A stretch of DNA of 64,000 nucleotides from Stenotrophomonas africana (GCF_013004645.1 NZ_JABEME010000011.1:81848-145847), one strand, 5' to 3'. Counted from the stretch's first letter, positions 36,546 through 44,805 are shown. Notes: generated from the letters alone by a model not told the origin. Numbers and translations: made by a program.

Positions 36546-37238
36546 TCAAGCCAGTGCTGCGTCCACCGCAGCCTGCGCATGCAGAGCAGTGGTATCGAAC
36601 AGCGGCACTGCACTGTCCTCCGGGCGTACCAGCAGCATGATCTCGGTGCAGCCAAGAATGATCGCTTCGGCGCCGCGCGCCACCAGTCGCGCGATCACGC
36701 CGGCATAGATCTGTCGTGACTGCTCGCTGACCACGCCGGCAATCAGCTCCTGGTAGATGATGTCGTGCACGCTGCACCGGTCATCGGCACCGGGCACCAG
36801 CACCTCCAGGCCGAAGCGATCCTGCAGCCGGCCGCGGTAGAAGTCCTGCTCCATGGTGAAGGCGGTGCCAAGCAGGCCCACCTTGCGTGCGCCGGCCTGC
36901 ACGATGGCCTGGGCGGTGGGGTCGGCGATATGCAGCAGCGGCAATGGGCAGGCTGCCTCGATACGGTCAGCCAGCTTGTGCATGGTATTGGTGCAGACCA
37001 GCAGCAGATCGGCGCCACCGGCCTGCAGGCGCCGTGCGGCGTCAACCATGTGGTCGCCCAGTGCAGCCCAGTCGCCGTCATGCTGCAACTGCTTGATGCC
37101 GGCGAAATCCACCGACCACAGCAGCAGTTGTGCCGAATGTGCGCCACCGAGGCGCTGCCGCACGTCCTCGTTGATGAGCCGGTAGTACTGGGCCGAGCTT
37201 TCCCAGCTCATGCCGCCGATCAGGCCGAGGGTTTTCAT
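36546..37238 (-). CDS. aspartate/glutamate racemase family protein
   Basis: 230 residues. PLP-independent racemases use two cysteines; both are seen, C82 in VCTNTMHKL and C197 in ILGCTEIMLL. The N-terminus MKTLGLIGGMSWESSAQYY is typical for aspartate racemases of the YgeA type. It interconverts L- and D-amino acids, probably Asp or Glu; specificity is not determined. ATG at 37238; the longer open frame upstream has no family similarity. Divergent from the LysE gene. Confidence 0.88.
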   Translation of the reverse strand: MKTLGLIGGMSWESSAQYYRLINEDVRQRLGGAHSAQLLLWSVDFAGIKQLQHDGDWAALGDHMVDAARRLQAGGADLLLVCTNTMHKLADRIEAACPLPLLHIADPTAQAIVQAGARKVGLLGTAFTMEQDFYRGRLQDRFGLEVLVPGADDRCSVHDIIYQELIAGVVSEQSRQIYAGVIARLVARGAEAIILGCTEIMLLVRPEDSAVPLFDTTALHAQAAVDAALA

Positions 37239-37393
37239 GCACAGCTCCAAGCCAGGAACCCTCATTGCAGCACAGATGGTGCCCGGTTGCCGATGCCGGC
37301 GATCTGTAACCACCGTATCCATGTTGTGCTGTATGTGCCGCGCGCTGCAGGCGCGCTCTATGCTGGTTGGGTCTTCTGAAGTGGATGTGCGCT

Positions 37394-38035
37394 ATGGCCC
37401 TGCATACCTGGTGGTGGTTCCTCGCCACGGTGTTCGTTCTGTGTGGCACGCCGGGGCCGAACATGCTGCATATCCTCGGCCGCAGCGTCGGGCTCGGCTT
37501 CCGCGGCAGCGTGCCGGCGATGGCCGGCTGCCTGCTGGCGATGCTGCTGGTGCTGGCGGCCTCCGCAGCGGGCCTGAGTGCGTTGCTGCATTCCTCGCCG
37601 ATGCTGTTCGAGGTGCTGCGTTATCTGGGCGTGGCCTATCTGGCCTGGCTGGGCCTGAAGGCATGGCGTGACAGTTGCCGGTCAGCACCACCGGTGACGG
37701 TCGATGCCGCGCTGCCGGCTGCGGCGTCGCTGGGCGCGTGGAAGGTGTTCCGTGGCGGCCTTCTGGTGGGTCTGAGCAATCCCAAGTTGCTGCTGTTCGC
37801 GGCGGCGTTCCTGCCGCAGTTCGTCGATCCGTCCCGTGGCCAGGCGCTGCAATACAGCGTGCTGGTGACCACCTTCGCCGCTTGCGAACTGTTCTGGTAC
37901 GTAATGTATGCAGCCGGTGGCCATGGCCTGCGCCGTTGGCTGGCCAAGCCGTTCGCACGACGCTGGTTCGAGCGGCTGGTGGGCAGCGTGTTCCTGGCGT
38001 TTGCCGTCGCGCTGCTGCGCTTCCGTCCGCGTTGA
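37394..38035 (+). CDS. LysE/RhtB-family amino-acid exporter
   Basis: About 213 residues, six predicted membrane helices, with the family start WWWFLATVFVLCGTPGPNMLHILGRSVGLGFRG and the mid motif LRYLGVAYLAWLGLKAWRD. The TPGPN/GLSNPKLLLFAAAFLPQF motifs identify the LysE superfamily. It exports amino acids or homoserine-lactone-like compounds. Starts at 37385 (ATG) and 37394 (ATG) are both possible. Its divergence from an amino-acid racemase gene may be meaningful but could be chance. Confidence 0.85.
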   Translation: MALHTWWWFLATVFVLCGTPGPNMLHILGRSVGLGFRGSVPAMAGCLLAMLLVLAASAAGLSALLHSSPMLFEVLRYLGVAYLAWLGLKAWRDSCRSAPPVTVDAALPAAASLGAWKVFRGGLLVGLSNPKLLLFAAAFLPQFVDPSRGQALQYSVLVTTFAACELFWYVMYAAGGHGLRRWLAKPFARRWFERLVGSVFLAFAVALLRFRPR

Positions 38036-38129
38036 TTCACGCCGCGCACGCGGCCTGTTCACGGCTGCGGCATCGGCTACGGCCTAGCCTGATCATCCAG
38101 TACGCAGTCCCTGCGGGGAAAGGTTTGAC

Positions 38130-38303
38130 ATGATCAAGTGGGCCATCATCTTCGCCATCATCGGCGTCATTGCCGGCGTGCTCGGCTTTGGCGGCATTGC
38201 CGGCGCTGCGGTCGGCATCGCCAAGTTCCTGTTCTGGGCCGGCATCATCATCGCGGTGGTGCTGTTCCTGCTCGGCATGACCGTAGCGAAGAAGGTCAGC
38301 TAG
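38130..38303 (+). CDS. DUF1328 small membrane protein
   Basis: 57 residues, [20 protein letters not shown] at the start, with two glycine-rich hydrophobic helices and a short C-terminal KK tail. It matches the YtjA/DUF1328 family of tiny inner-membrane proteins of unknown function. A ribosome site GGGGAAAGG precedes ATG. The stop (38301-38303) lies 22 bp before the convergent emrE gene. Confidence 0.85.
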   Translation: MIKWAIIFAIIGVIAGVLGFGGIAGAAVGIAKFLFWAGIIIAVVLFLLGMTVAKKVS

Positions 38304-38325
38304 CGTGTGTCGCGCAGCAGCGTGC

Positions 38326-38658
38326 TCAGTGTGCGCTGCTGCGCGAGAACAGATTGATCACCAGTACGCCGGCGCAGATCAGGCCGATGCCGATCAACGC
38401 CGGTGCATCCAGGCGCTGCTTGAACACCACCAGCCCGATCAGCGAGATCAGCACGATGCCGACGCCGGACCAGATGGCGTAGGCGATGCCGGTCGGAATC
38501 GACTTCATGGTCACCGACAGCAGGTAGAAGCACAGTCCGTAGCCGACCAGCGCGCCCAGTGTCGGCGCCAGTCGACTCATACCGTCGGAGGCCTTCAGCA
38601 GCGACGTGGCGATCACTTCCAGCACGATCGCGGCGGCGAGATAGGCGTAGGGATTCAT
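38326..38658 (-). CDS. emrE: small multidrug resistance (SMR) efflux protein, EmrE-like
   Basis: 110 residues, four membrane helices. The essential Glu14 is present (AIVLEVIATSLLK), as are IPTGIAYAIWSGVGIVLIS and the C-terminal GLICAGVLVINLFSRS; the overall sequence is close to E. coli EmrE. It exchanges quaternary-ammonium-type cations for protons. The TetR gene ends 13 bp upstream, so regulator and pump form one leftward operon. Confidence 0.88.
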   Translation of the reverse strand: MNPYAYLAAAIVLEVIATSLLKASDGMSRLAPTLGALVGYGLCFYLLSVTMKSIPTGIAYAIWSGVGIVLISLIGLVVFKQRLDAPALIGIGLICAGVLVINLFSRSSAH

Positions 38659-38671
38659 CGCGGGCTCCGGC

Positions 38672-39244
38672 TTACAGAGGATCGCACAGCTTCAGGGCCT
38701 GCTCGGCCATCGCCAGTGCATTGATGCGCTCTTCTTCGTCCAGTGGCCGGCCGTAAGCGGTGGCCCAGTAACCATCCGCCGCACAGCGCGCAGCGTACAG
38801 GCGAGGGTCGGTGGCTTCGCCGGGAAACTCGGCCAGCATCGCGCGCTTCCAGTCGCGCCAGTGCGCGAGCAGGGCCGGCTCCATCAGGTTGCCCAGGGTC
38901 AGTCCGATGTCGTTGTCCTGTTCCTGCTGCAGCAGATGCTCGAAATTGGCCTGCACATAAGCGCGGCTGAAACGACCATGGCCTTCGGGGTTTTCCTGCA
39001 GCAGGGCACGTATCCGCGCTTCGAACTCGCCGATGAGCGCTCCGATGGCTTCATCCACCAGTGCCTGCTTGCTGCTGAAATGATGAAACAACGCACCCTT
39101 GCTGACACCGGCGGCCTGCGCGACGTCCTGCACGGTCAGCGCGGCCAGGCCGTGACCGCCGATCACTTCAATGGTGGCCTGCAGCAGTGACTGGCGCACG
39201 CTGTCGGGCGCCTTGCGGCGCGAACGGGAAGGGGATGCGGACAT
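38672..39244 (-). CDS. TetR-family regulator of the SMR pump
   Basis: 190 residues. N-terminal HTH (VRQSLLQATIEVIGGHGLAALTVQDVAQAAGVSKGALFHHFSSKQALV split across residues 15-65) and a helical ligand-binding domain of the TetR_C type. It lies directly upstream of emrE in the same direction and probably represses the pair. A -10 like TACAAT (39273-39278 on the minus strand) and an imperfect ACCG...CGGT dyad (39256-39269) lie before its start. Confidence 0.88.
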   Translation of the reverse strand: MSASPSRSRRKAPDSVRQSLLQATIEVIGGHGLAALTVQDVAQAAGVSKGALFHHFSSKQALVDEAIGALIGEFEARIRALLQENPEGHGRFSRAYVQANFEHLLQQEQDNDIGLTLGNLMEPALLAHWRDWKRAMLAEFPGEATDPRLYAARCAADGYWATAYGRPLDEEERINALAMAEQALKLCDPL

Positions 39245-39330
39245 GGCAGGAAGAAACCGACTGGACGGTACGATTGTAGCGCAGGCCCGCTGCGTTACCG
39301 CGCTGCCGGCCTGGACCGGCAGCGGAACCG

Positions 39331-39564
39331 TCATGCGTCGATGCGGGCGAAACGCGGTTGCGGTCCGTGCTCGCCCGGCACCTGTTCGACGAACATGGCA
39401 TAGGGGCGTACCCACAGACCACCTTCGCCATACAGCGCGCGGTACAGCACCATCGGTTGCAGGGTCTCACTGCTGCGGACGATCTCGAGTACTTCGTACT
39501 CGCCGCCCTTGAAGTGGCGGTAGCGGCCCGGGGCCAGCGTTGGTAGCGGACTCAGCTCAGCCAT
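39331..39564 (-). CDS. DUF1653 protein
   Basis: 77 residues: LAPGRYRHFKGGEYEVLEIVRSSE... then VLYRALYGEGGLWVRPYAMFVEQV, the characteristic all-beta DUF1653 pattern (a small SH3-like fold protein). Function unknown. A hairpin CGCTGCCGG-cctgga-CCGGCAGCG (39300-39323) after the gene lacks a T tract but may end the transcript. Confidence 0.85.
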   Translation of the reverse strand: MAELSPLPTLAPGRYRHFKGGEYEVLEIVRSSETLQPMVLYRALYGEGGLWVRPYAMFVEQVPGEHGPQPRFARIDA

Positions 39565-39576
39565 GGTGGAAGCGAC

Positions 39577-39861
39577 TCACTTGCGCGCCGGGCTTGCCGG
39601 CTTTGCGCAATAGGCGTCGATGGCTTCGGCGGTATTCGCCAGGCCCTGCGCCTGCGCCAGTTCCCACGGGCGCTCACAACGCTGGCTGTGCTCGCACCAC
39701 TGGTAGCCGGCCGAACCGATGCAGCCATGCGCATCGCGATCACCGCCGACCACCGGCGTGGCTGGCGACGTGGCTACCGCTTCGGCGTGCGTGGGCGCCT
39801 TGTCCGGGCTGGCACAGGCGGCCAGGACCAGCAGGGCTGGAATCAGAAGAAGGGATTTCAT
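39577..39861 (-). CDS. small lipoprotein with Cys-rich C-terminal motif
   Basis: 94 residues. A lipobox LVLAAC (Cys16) predicts lipid attachment; the mature part starts with a Pro/Thr/Ala spacer, then HGCIGSAGYQWCEHSQRCERPWELA, a motif with three Cys, and a tail ending AKPASPARK. No function known to me. It is 12 bp upstream of the DUF1653 gene in the same direction. Confidence 0.75.
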   Translation of the reverse strand: MKSLLLIPALLVLAACASPDKAPTHAEAVATSPATPVVGGDRDAHGCIGSAGYQWCEHSQRCERPWELAQAQGLANTAEAIDAYCAKPASPARK

Positions 39862-39920
39862 CGGCGAAGCTCCATGCCTAAAGCAACAGTGTCGGCCGCA
39901 GGAAAAACGGCAGCAAGTGC

Positions 39921-40025
39921 TCAGTGCAGGGCGGCGCGGATCAGTTCCTCGATCAGCACGAGGTAGCTGGCGACGAAGTAGAACTTCAGCAGCGTCCAAC
40001 GCTGCTGGGAGAAGAAGGTGCGCAT
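39921..40025 (-). CDS. putative 34-residue membrane miniprotein
   Basis: MRTFFSQQRWTLLKFYFVAS begins an open frame of 34 codons; the rest is YLVLIEELIRAALH. The middle is hydrophobic and aromatic, sufficient for one helix, with a basic N-terminal side and an acidic pair later. AGGGG lies about 10 bases before the ATG (reading leftward). Codon use is GC-rich at third positions, as in real genes here. Single-pass miniproteins of this size are usually missed by annotation. No family recognised. Confidence 0.42.
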   Translation of the reverse strand: MRTFFSQQRWTLLKFYFVASYLVLIEELIRAALH

Positions 40026-40264
40026 GTGGAAGGGGCCCCTGTTGGTGACGATAGTGTGAAGCCCTGCTGACTCCGTGACAAGGATCACGGAAAGAACAGG
40101 CTAAACGGGCTCAGGGATGTGAGGGCAGGCAAGGGCTGACCAGAGGGCGCGGCATTTTCGTACAAATCTGATGGGCCATCCCTGAGGTGATCGCTAGCCT
40201 GAAGGTGTACCGGTACGTGGCCCGTCCGCCTGCCGTCGCATCCTTCCAACCGCAGGAGCCCCTC

Positions 40265-40471
40265 ATGGTCATTACCGTTCAATGCAACGCCCGGCACTGG
40301 TCCGTGCTCGATCCGCAGGCGCATGACGCCACCCGTTATGCGCGGGGCGCCGAGGCTTTCGATGTCGCCGCGGCGCGGGCCCTCGAGCACCACCGTCGCA
40401 CCGGCCAGCGCAGCACGGTGCGGGTCGAGGCGCTCGGCAGCACGGTGGATGCCCTTCACGTCGGAGACTGA
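40265..40471 (+). CDS. small hypothetical protein, paralog of the gene at 41331
   Basis: 68 residues starting MVITVQCNARHWSVLDPQ. It shares a clear pattern with the 67-residue product at 41331: QC-x2-RxWxVL-x-P, F-x-GA-x-A-x-D, H-x3-TGQR-x2-VRVEA-x-G-x2-V-x-A. No signal peptide. ATG at 40265 has CAGGAGCCCCTC upstream. Function unknown; it may be a DUF2188-like small beta-alpha protein, which I cannot confirm. Confidence 0.7.
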   Translation: MVITVQCNARHWSVLDPQAHDATRYARGAEAFDVAAARALEHHRRTGQRSTVRVEALGSTVDALHVGD

Positions 40472-40602
40472 CGCCGACCGCCGTGGTGCAGTCAGCTACG
40501 GTTGCGTTGTTTGAATGGGGAAAAACCGCCGTCACGCGCCCCCCTGTGCGCCGTGCCGCGAATCCCGGATGCTTGCGCCATCGTATTCATCTGGAGATCT
40601 CG

Positions 40603-41163
40603 ATGGGCAAGGCACTCACCTGGCGCACCCTGGCCTGCACCCTGCTGCCAATGCTGGCGGCGGCGGGTGGCGCCCAGGCGCAGAGCTATGGCTACGGCTA
40701 TGACGATGACCGCTACGGCGGCCGCGAAGGCAGCGGCATCGTGCGCTGCGAATCGATCAAGAACCGCAGCAACGAGTGCCGTGTTGAAGGCCGGGCGCGG
40801 ATGATCCGCCAGTTGTCCGGTTCACCCTGCGTGGAAGGTGAGACGTGGGGCCAGTCGCGCTACGGCGTCTGGGTGACCCAGGGCTGTCGCGCCGAGTTCG
40901 TTGGCGAGTATCGTCGTGGCGGTGGCTGGGGCAACGGAGGCGGCTGGGGCAACGGCAACGGAAACGGTTGGGGCGGTGGTGAGGTGATCACTTGTCATTC
41001 CAATGGCCACCGCCAGGAGTACTGCGATGCCCGCATCCGTCGTGGCGTGCGCCTGGTCCGCCAGGATTCACGCAGCGCCTGCATCGAGGGCCAGACCTGG
41101 GGCTGGGACCGTCGCGGCATCTGGGTCAGCGACGGCTGCCGGGCGCAATTCCAGGTGAATTGA
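40603..41163 (+). CDS. secreted DUF3011 protein with Gly/Asn/Trp-rich linker
   Basis: 186 residues, signal peptide ending near AQAQS (residue 27). Two four-Cys DUF3011 modules (about 47-100 and 129-186): VRCESIKNRSNECRVEG, CVEGETWGQSRYGVWVTQGCRAEF, and the matching second copy ending WVSDGCRAQFQVN. They are joined by a segment of GGGWGNGG-type repeats (about 106-126), which looks flexible. It is a paralog of the protein at 35374 and lies between the two small paralogs at 40265 and 41331. Role unknown. Confidence 0.82.
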   Translation: MGKALTWRTLACTLLPMLAAAGGAQAQSYGYGYDDDRYGGREGSGIVRCESIKNRSNECRVEGRARMIRQLSGSPCVEGETWGQSRYGVWVTQGCRAEFVGEYRRGGGWGNGGGWGNGNGNGWGGGEVITCHSNGHRQEYCDARIRRGVRLVRQDSRSACIEGQTWGWDRRGIWVSDGCRAQFQVN

Positions 41164-41330
41164 GTACGCCACTCGAAAATCAGAATAATCTGATACAGCT
41201 CACATTTTGAACGTCGTATCTTCTGCGATCAGGGCACCTCTGCGTGCCCCTGATCCCTCGTGATGAAGTCTGCCGTAACCGGCACGCCCGTCCCGCTACC
41301 GTCGATACGCTGCCTCAAGGAGTGAGCTGC

Positions 41331-41534
41331 ATGTTGATCCGCCTGCAATGCGAGCAACGCCAATGGCGCGTGCTGCACCCGGACCGGCCGGAACCGATCG
41401 AGTTCCGCGATGGTGCCCGGGCGTACGATTTCGCCGAAACCCTTGCACGCCTCCACTTTGTCGACACCGGGCAGCGCGCTGCGGTGCGGGTGGAGGCCAG
41501 CGGCGCGTTCGTGGAAGCGGTCAGCTACGGCTGA
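41331..41534 (+). CDS. small hypothetical protein, paralog of the gene at 40265
   Basis: 67 residues starting MLIRLQCEQRQWRVLHPDRP; shares the TGQRAAVRVEASG core and general layout with the 68-residue protein at 40265. CAAGGAGTGAGCTGC provides a good ribosome site. The pair flanks the DUF3011 gene in the same direction. Function unknown. Confidence 0.72.
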   Translation: MLIRLQCEQRQWRVLHPDRPEPIEFRDGARAYDFAETLARLHFVDTGQRAAVRVEASGAFVEAVSYG

Positions 41535-41555
41535 GGGTTGGGGCTTCCGGAGCTC

Positions 41556-41620
41556 GTTATCCACGCATGGCGTGGATCGACCCCTGTTCCGCAGTGGATC
41601 CACGCCATGCTGGATCCACT
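41556..41620. repeat. palindromic repeats after dxs
   Basis: TATCCACGCATGGCGTGGATCGA (41557-41579) and GTGGATCCACGCCATGCTGGATCCAC (41594-41619), inverted relative to each other and related to the SMAG palindromes. They lie between the convergent genes at 41534 and dxs and may act as bidirectional terminator. Confidence 0.65.
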
Positions 41621-41635
41621 GGTTAGTGATCGGCC

Positions 41636-43546
41636 TCAGCCTGCCGCGCTGAGCGGTGGGGTACCTGCGCCCAGCTGTGGCCAGCGCTTGAGTACCGCCG
41701 CGCGGATGCCTGCGGCGTCGATGCCGGCTTCGGCCAGCAGGTCCTCGCGGCTGGCGTGGTGCTGGTAGCTGTCGGGCAGGCCCAGGTGCAGGATCGGGCG
41801 CAGCACGCCTTCGGCATTGAGCAGCTCACCGACGCCGGAGCCGGCGCCACCGGCCACCACGTTGTCTTCGATCGTCACCAGCCCCTCGTGCTGGGCGGCG
41901 ACAGCCAGCACCAGCTCGCGGTCCAGCGGCTTGATGAAACGCATGTTGACCACGCTCAGGCCCAGTTCGCGGCCGACCTGTTCGGCGGCGGCCACCGTGC
42001 TGCCGAAGGCGAGCAGGGCGATGCGACTGCCCTGCAGACGCAGCTCGCCCTTGCCGATCGGCAGGGTGGACAGATCGGTGCCGGCAGCCACGCCGGTGCC
42101 GGTGCCGCGCGGATAGCGCACGGCGGCCGGGCCCGGGTGCTGCAGGCCGGTGCTGAGCATCTGGCGGCACTCGGCTTCATTGGATGGCGCCATCACCACC
42201 ATGTTCGGCACGCAGCGCAGGAAACTCAGGTCGAGGTTGCCGGCGTGGGTCGCACCGTCCGGGCCGACCACACCGGCGCGGTCGATGGCGAACAGCACGT
42301 CCAGGTCCTGGATGGCCACGTCGTGCACCAACTGGTCGTACGCGCGCTGCAGGAAGGTGGAGTAGATCGCCACCACTGGCTTGCCACCCTGGGTCGCCAT
42401 GCCGGCGGCGAGGGTGACCGCGTGCTGCTCGGCGATCGCTACGTCGAAATAGCGCTGCGGGTATTCCTTGCTGAAACGCACCAGGCCGGAGCCTTCGCGC
42501 ATCGCCGGGGTGATGCCGTACAGGCGCGGCTCGGCGGCGGCGGCATCGCACAGCCAGTCGCTGAACACATCGGTGTAGGTTGGCTTCTTGGCACCGGCCT
42601 TGGCCACCAGGCCCTTGTCCGGATCGAACGGACCGACGGCGTGGTAACCGATCTGGTCGCCCTCGGCCGGCTCATAGCCCTTGCCCTTGGTGGTCATCAC
42701 GTGCAGCAGCTTCGGGCCCTTGGAGGCGCGCAGCGTCTTCAGCGTGGACAGCAGGGCGGGCATGTCGTGGCCGTCGATCGGGCCGGTGTAGTGGAAGCCC
42801 ATTTCCTCGAACATGGTGGAGGGCACGAACATGCCCTTCCAGTGTTCTTCCCAGCGCTTCACGAAGCGCGCGGGGTTGTTCTTCTTGTCGCCGAGGATCT
42901 TCTTGCCGCCTTCGCGCAGTGCATTGAGCGTGCGGCTGCCGGTGGCACGGCCGAGCATCTTGGTCAGGCCGCCGACCGCCTCGGAGATCGACATGTTGTT
43001 GTCGTTGAGGATCACCAGCAGGTTCGGCTCGGGTTCCATGCCGCCGGCGTGCATCAGCGCTTCGAAGGCCATGCCGGCGGTCATTGCACCGTCACCGATC
43101 ACCGCAACCACCTGGCGGTTGTCGCCTTCGGACTGGCGGGCGATGGCCATGCCGAGTGCGGCCGAGATCGAGGTCGACGAATGGCCGACGCCGAAGGTGT
43201 CGTACTCGCTCTCTTCACGCTTCGGGAACGGCGCCACGCCGTCCTTCTGCTTGACGGTGTGGATCTCGTCGCGGCGACCGGTCAGGATCTTGTGCGGGTA
43301 GGTCTGGTGACCGACGTCCCAGACCAGCTGGTCCTGCGGGGTCTGGTACAGGTAGTGCAGGGCCACGGTGAGTTCGATCACGCCCAGGCCGGCGGCGAAG
43401 TGGCCGCCGCTCTTGCCCACCGATTCGATGAGGTAGGCGCGCAGTTCGTCGGCGACCGCCCTCAATTCGGATTCGTCGAACGTGCGCAGGTCATCCGGTG
43501 TCTGGATGCGCGCGAGGCGGGGATAGCGGGCAGAGTCGATCATCAT
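41636..43546 (-). CDS. dxs: 1-deoxy-D-xylulose-5-phosphate synthase
   Basis: Thiamine-diphosphate enzyme that condenses pyruvate and glyceraldehyde 3-phosphate in the first step of the MEP isoprenoid pathway, and also feeds thiamine and pyridoxal synthesis. 636 residues: N-terminal ThDP-binding domain with [18 protein letters not shown] and LNDNNMSIS, a transketolase pyrimidine-binding domain ([15 protein letters not shown]) with the catalytic Glu, and the C-terminal domain. Start at 43546 or the next Met at 43543. Monocistronic between convergent small genes and the HNH gene. Confidence 0.97.
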   Translation of the reverse strand: MMIDSARYPRLARIQTPDDLRTFDESELRAVADELRAYLIESVGKSGGHFAAGLGVIELTVALHYLYQTPQDQLVWDVGHQTYPHKILTGRRDEIHTVKQKDGVAPFPKREESEYDTFGVGHSSTSISAALGMAIARQSEGDNRQVVAVIGDGAMTAGMAFEALMHAGGMEPEPNLLVILNDNNMSISEAVGGLTKMLGRATGSRTLNALREGGKKILGDKKNNPARFVKRWEEHWKGMFVPSTMFEEMGFHYTGPIDGHDMPALLSTLKTLRASKGPKLLHVMTTKGKGYEPAEGDQIGYHAVGPFDPDKGLVAKAGAKKPTYTDVFSDWLCDAAAAEPRLYGITPAMREGSGLVRFSKEYPQRYFDVAIAEQHAVTLAAGMATQGGKPVVAIYSTFLQRAYDQLVHDVAIQDLDVLFAIDRAGVVGPDGATHAGNLDLSFLRCVPNMVVMAPSNEAECRQMLSTGLQHPGPAAVRYPRGTGTGVAAGTDLSTLPIGKGELRLQGSRIALLAFGSTVAAAEQVGRELGLSVVNMRFIKPLDRELVLAVAAQHEGLVTIEDNVVAGGAGSGVGELLNAEGVLRPILHLGLPDSYQHHASREDLLAEAGIDAAGIRAAVLKRWPQLGAGTPPLSAAG

Positions 43547-43648
43547 GTTCGCACTTGTTCTGAACGCCCATTTTCGCCCTCAAACGGGGGTGGGGCAAGC
43601 AAACGCCGCCGCCCGTGACAGGACGGTGAGGGTTGCATTTTCAGCGAT

Positions 43649-44314
43649 TCAGGTGCTCAGTTTTGAACGCTTCGGCAATTGCGCCTTCAGGAAGGCCATC
43701 TGGTCGGCCAGAATGTTGCGGTTGGACAGGATCAGGTGTTCGATCCAGCTGGGCCGGTAAGGCACCGCCAGCAGCGGCATTCCGGCCTGCTGCGGGGTGC
43801 GGTCGCTCTTGCGCGAGTTGCAGTGGAAGCAGGCGGTGACCACGTTTTCCCAGCAGTCCAGGCCGCCCTTGGACAGTGGCATGACGTGGTCGCGGGTGAG
43901 CGTAGGGCGGTTGAACTGCTGACCGCAGTACATGCATAGATGGGCGTCGCGGGCGAACAGGGCCGGGTTGGTCAGGTTCGGCGTCGGGTCGATCGCGCGG
44001 GAGCGGGCGTGGCCGCGGGCGGCGATGATCGGGTGCAGGTCCATCCCGCTCTGCAGGCCGCTGAAGCGGTTGGTGCCGCCATGGATGTGCAGGCAGGGAT
44101 CGCCGAGCGTCCAGGCGACGGCTTCGCGGGCGTAGAGGCACGCCGCGTCCTGCCAGGTGATCCAGTCCAGTACGCGCCCGTGGGCATCAAGCGAGAGCAG
44201 CCGGACCGAGCCGGGGCGATGCAGCGTCGTGGCGTTGGGCGATGCTTCGGCGCCCGGAGCAGAAAACGGAGCTCCGGCTTCGATCAGACCCAAGCGTGTA
44301 GTGTCTGTCTCCAT
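43649..44314 (-). CDS. HNH-family endonuclease
   Basis: 221 residues. The HNH/beta-beta-alpha-Me motif is well formed: zinc cysteines C127/C130 (CMYC) and C162/C165 (CFHC), catalytic LTRDHVMPLSKGG with H143, and the helix ENVVTACFHCNSRKSDRTP. The C-terminal EHLILSNRNILADQMAFLK is typical of a widespread chromosomal HNH group without known toxin or homing role. The first 37 residues (METDTTRLGL...) look atypical; a GTG at 44203 (VRLLSLDAHG) would give a more conventional start. A 62-bp near-perfect palindrome lies 16 bp upstream. Confidence 0.85.
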   Translation of the reverse strand: METDTTRLGLIEAGAPFSAPGAEASPNATTLHRPGSVRLLSLDAHGRVLDWITWQDAACLYAREAVAWTLGDPCLHIHGGTNRFSGLQSGMDLHPIIAARGHARSRAIDPTPNLTNPALFARDAHLCMYCGQQFNRPTLTRDHVMPLSKGGLDCWENVVTACFHCNSRKSDRTPQQAGMPLLAVPYRPSWIEHLILSNRNILADQMAFLKAQLPKRSKLST

Positions 44315-44330
44315 CGGGAGAACAGCTTAT

Positions 44331-44392
44331 ACCTGAATGTTGACGATTTGTGTATCGCCTGTCGGCGACACGCAAATCGTCAACATTCAGGT
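44331..44392. repeat. 62-bp near-perfect palindrome upstream of the HNH gene
   Basis: Arms of 29 bp (44331-44359 and 44364-44392) around a 4-base loop TGTC, with only two mismatches; the outer 20 bp ACCTGAATGTTGACGATTTG are perfect. Its A+T content is higher than the surroundings. No T tract follows on either strand. It could be a cruciform, a repressor site, or a mobile element remnant; it does not match the SMAG type. Confidence 0.9.
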
Positions 44393-44419
44393 CCGCGCAT
44401 TCCTCCTATCCCCCGCACC

Positions 44420-44462
44420 TGTCGGTGCGCCCCCCTTAACAAAGGGGGGCTCTTCTCCAGAG
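44420..44462. terminator. hairpin CCCCCCTT/AAGGGGGG
   Basis: GCCCCCCTT-AAC-AAAGGGGGGC (44430-44451) followed by TCTTCTCC. It resembles an intrinsic terminator with a poor T tract, in the 490-bp intergenic stretch between the HNH gene and the acyl-CoA dehydrogenase. There is no gene in that stretch. Confidence 0.45.
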
Positions 44463-44477
44463 GGATTTCGGTGGTTT

Positions 44478-44527
44478 CCATCCACGCATGGCGTGGATCT
44501 ACGGTGTCGACCAAGGTCGACACCTAC
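44478..44527. repeat. two adjacent SMAG-type palindromes
   Basis: CATCCACGCATGGCGTGGATCTAC (44479-44502) and GTGTCGACCAAGGTCGACACCTAC (44504-44527), both ending in CTAC. Confidence 0.75.
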
Positions 44528-44548
44528 CAGCAGCAGAAATCTGTCGAG

Positions 44549-44730
44549 GGCGGGGTGGGTCCGGTTGCGGGGGCGTGAGCGCCATGGATGGCGCGACCGA
44601 GGCTACAGGGGTGAGGGCGCTTTGCTTGCGAAGTACTGCTTCGCAAGCGCCCGAACGCACAGCCGCCAGCGGCTGGGCCGGGCCCCGGAGGGGGACTTGC
44701 GCCGTCCCCCGCAATTGGACCCACCTCGCC
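44549..44730. repeat. 182-bp dispersed inverted-repeat element, copy A
   Basis: Begins GGCGGGGTGGGTCCGGTTGC and ends with the imperfect inverse (CCCCCGCAATTGGACCCACC then TCGCC). The interior contains GCGTGAGCGCCATGGATGGCG followed by CGACCGAGGC and a second palindrome around GCTTGCGAAGTACTGCTTCGC. The terminal sequence and the GTGAGC-ATGGAT-CGACCGAG order recur at 63898-63999, so it is a repeated genomic element. No ORF is convincing within it. Confidence 0.8.
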
Positions 44731-44805
44731 ATCCCGCAGGAAGCCGGCTGTTGCGGTTGACGGCCAGCGGCCGGCACTACCGCAGGTGCCGGGCGGCAGC
44801 CCGGC

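Noticed and set aside
37367..37393. Longer start for the LysE protein at 37367
   Set aside because: The added residues MGLLKWMCA disturb the usual short N-terminus; starts at 37385 or 37394 are closer to the family.
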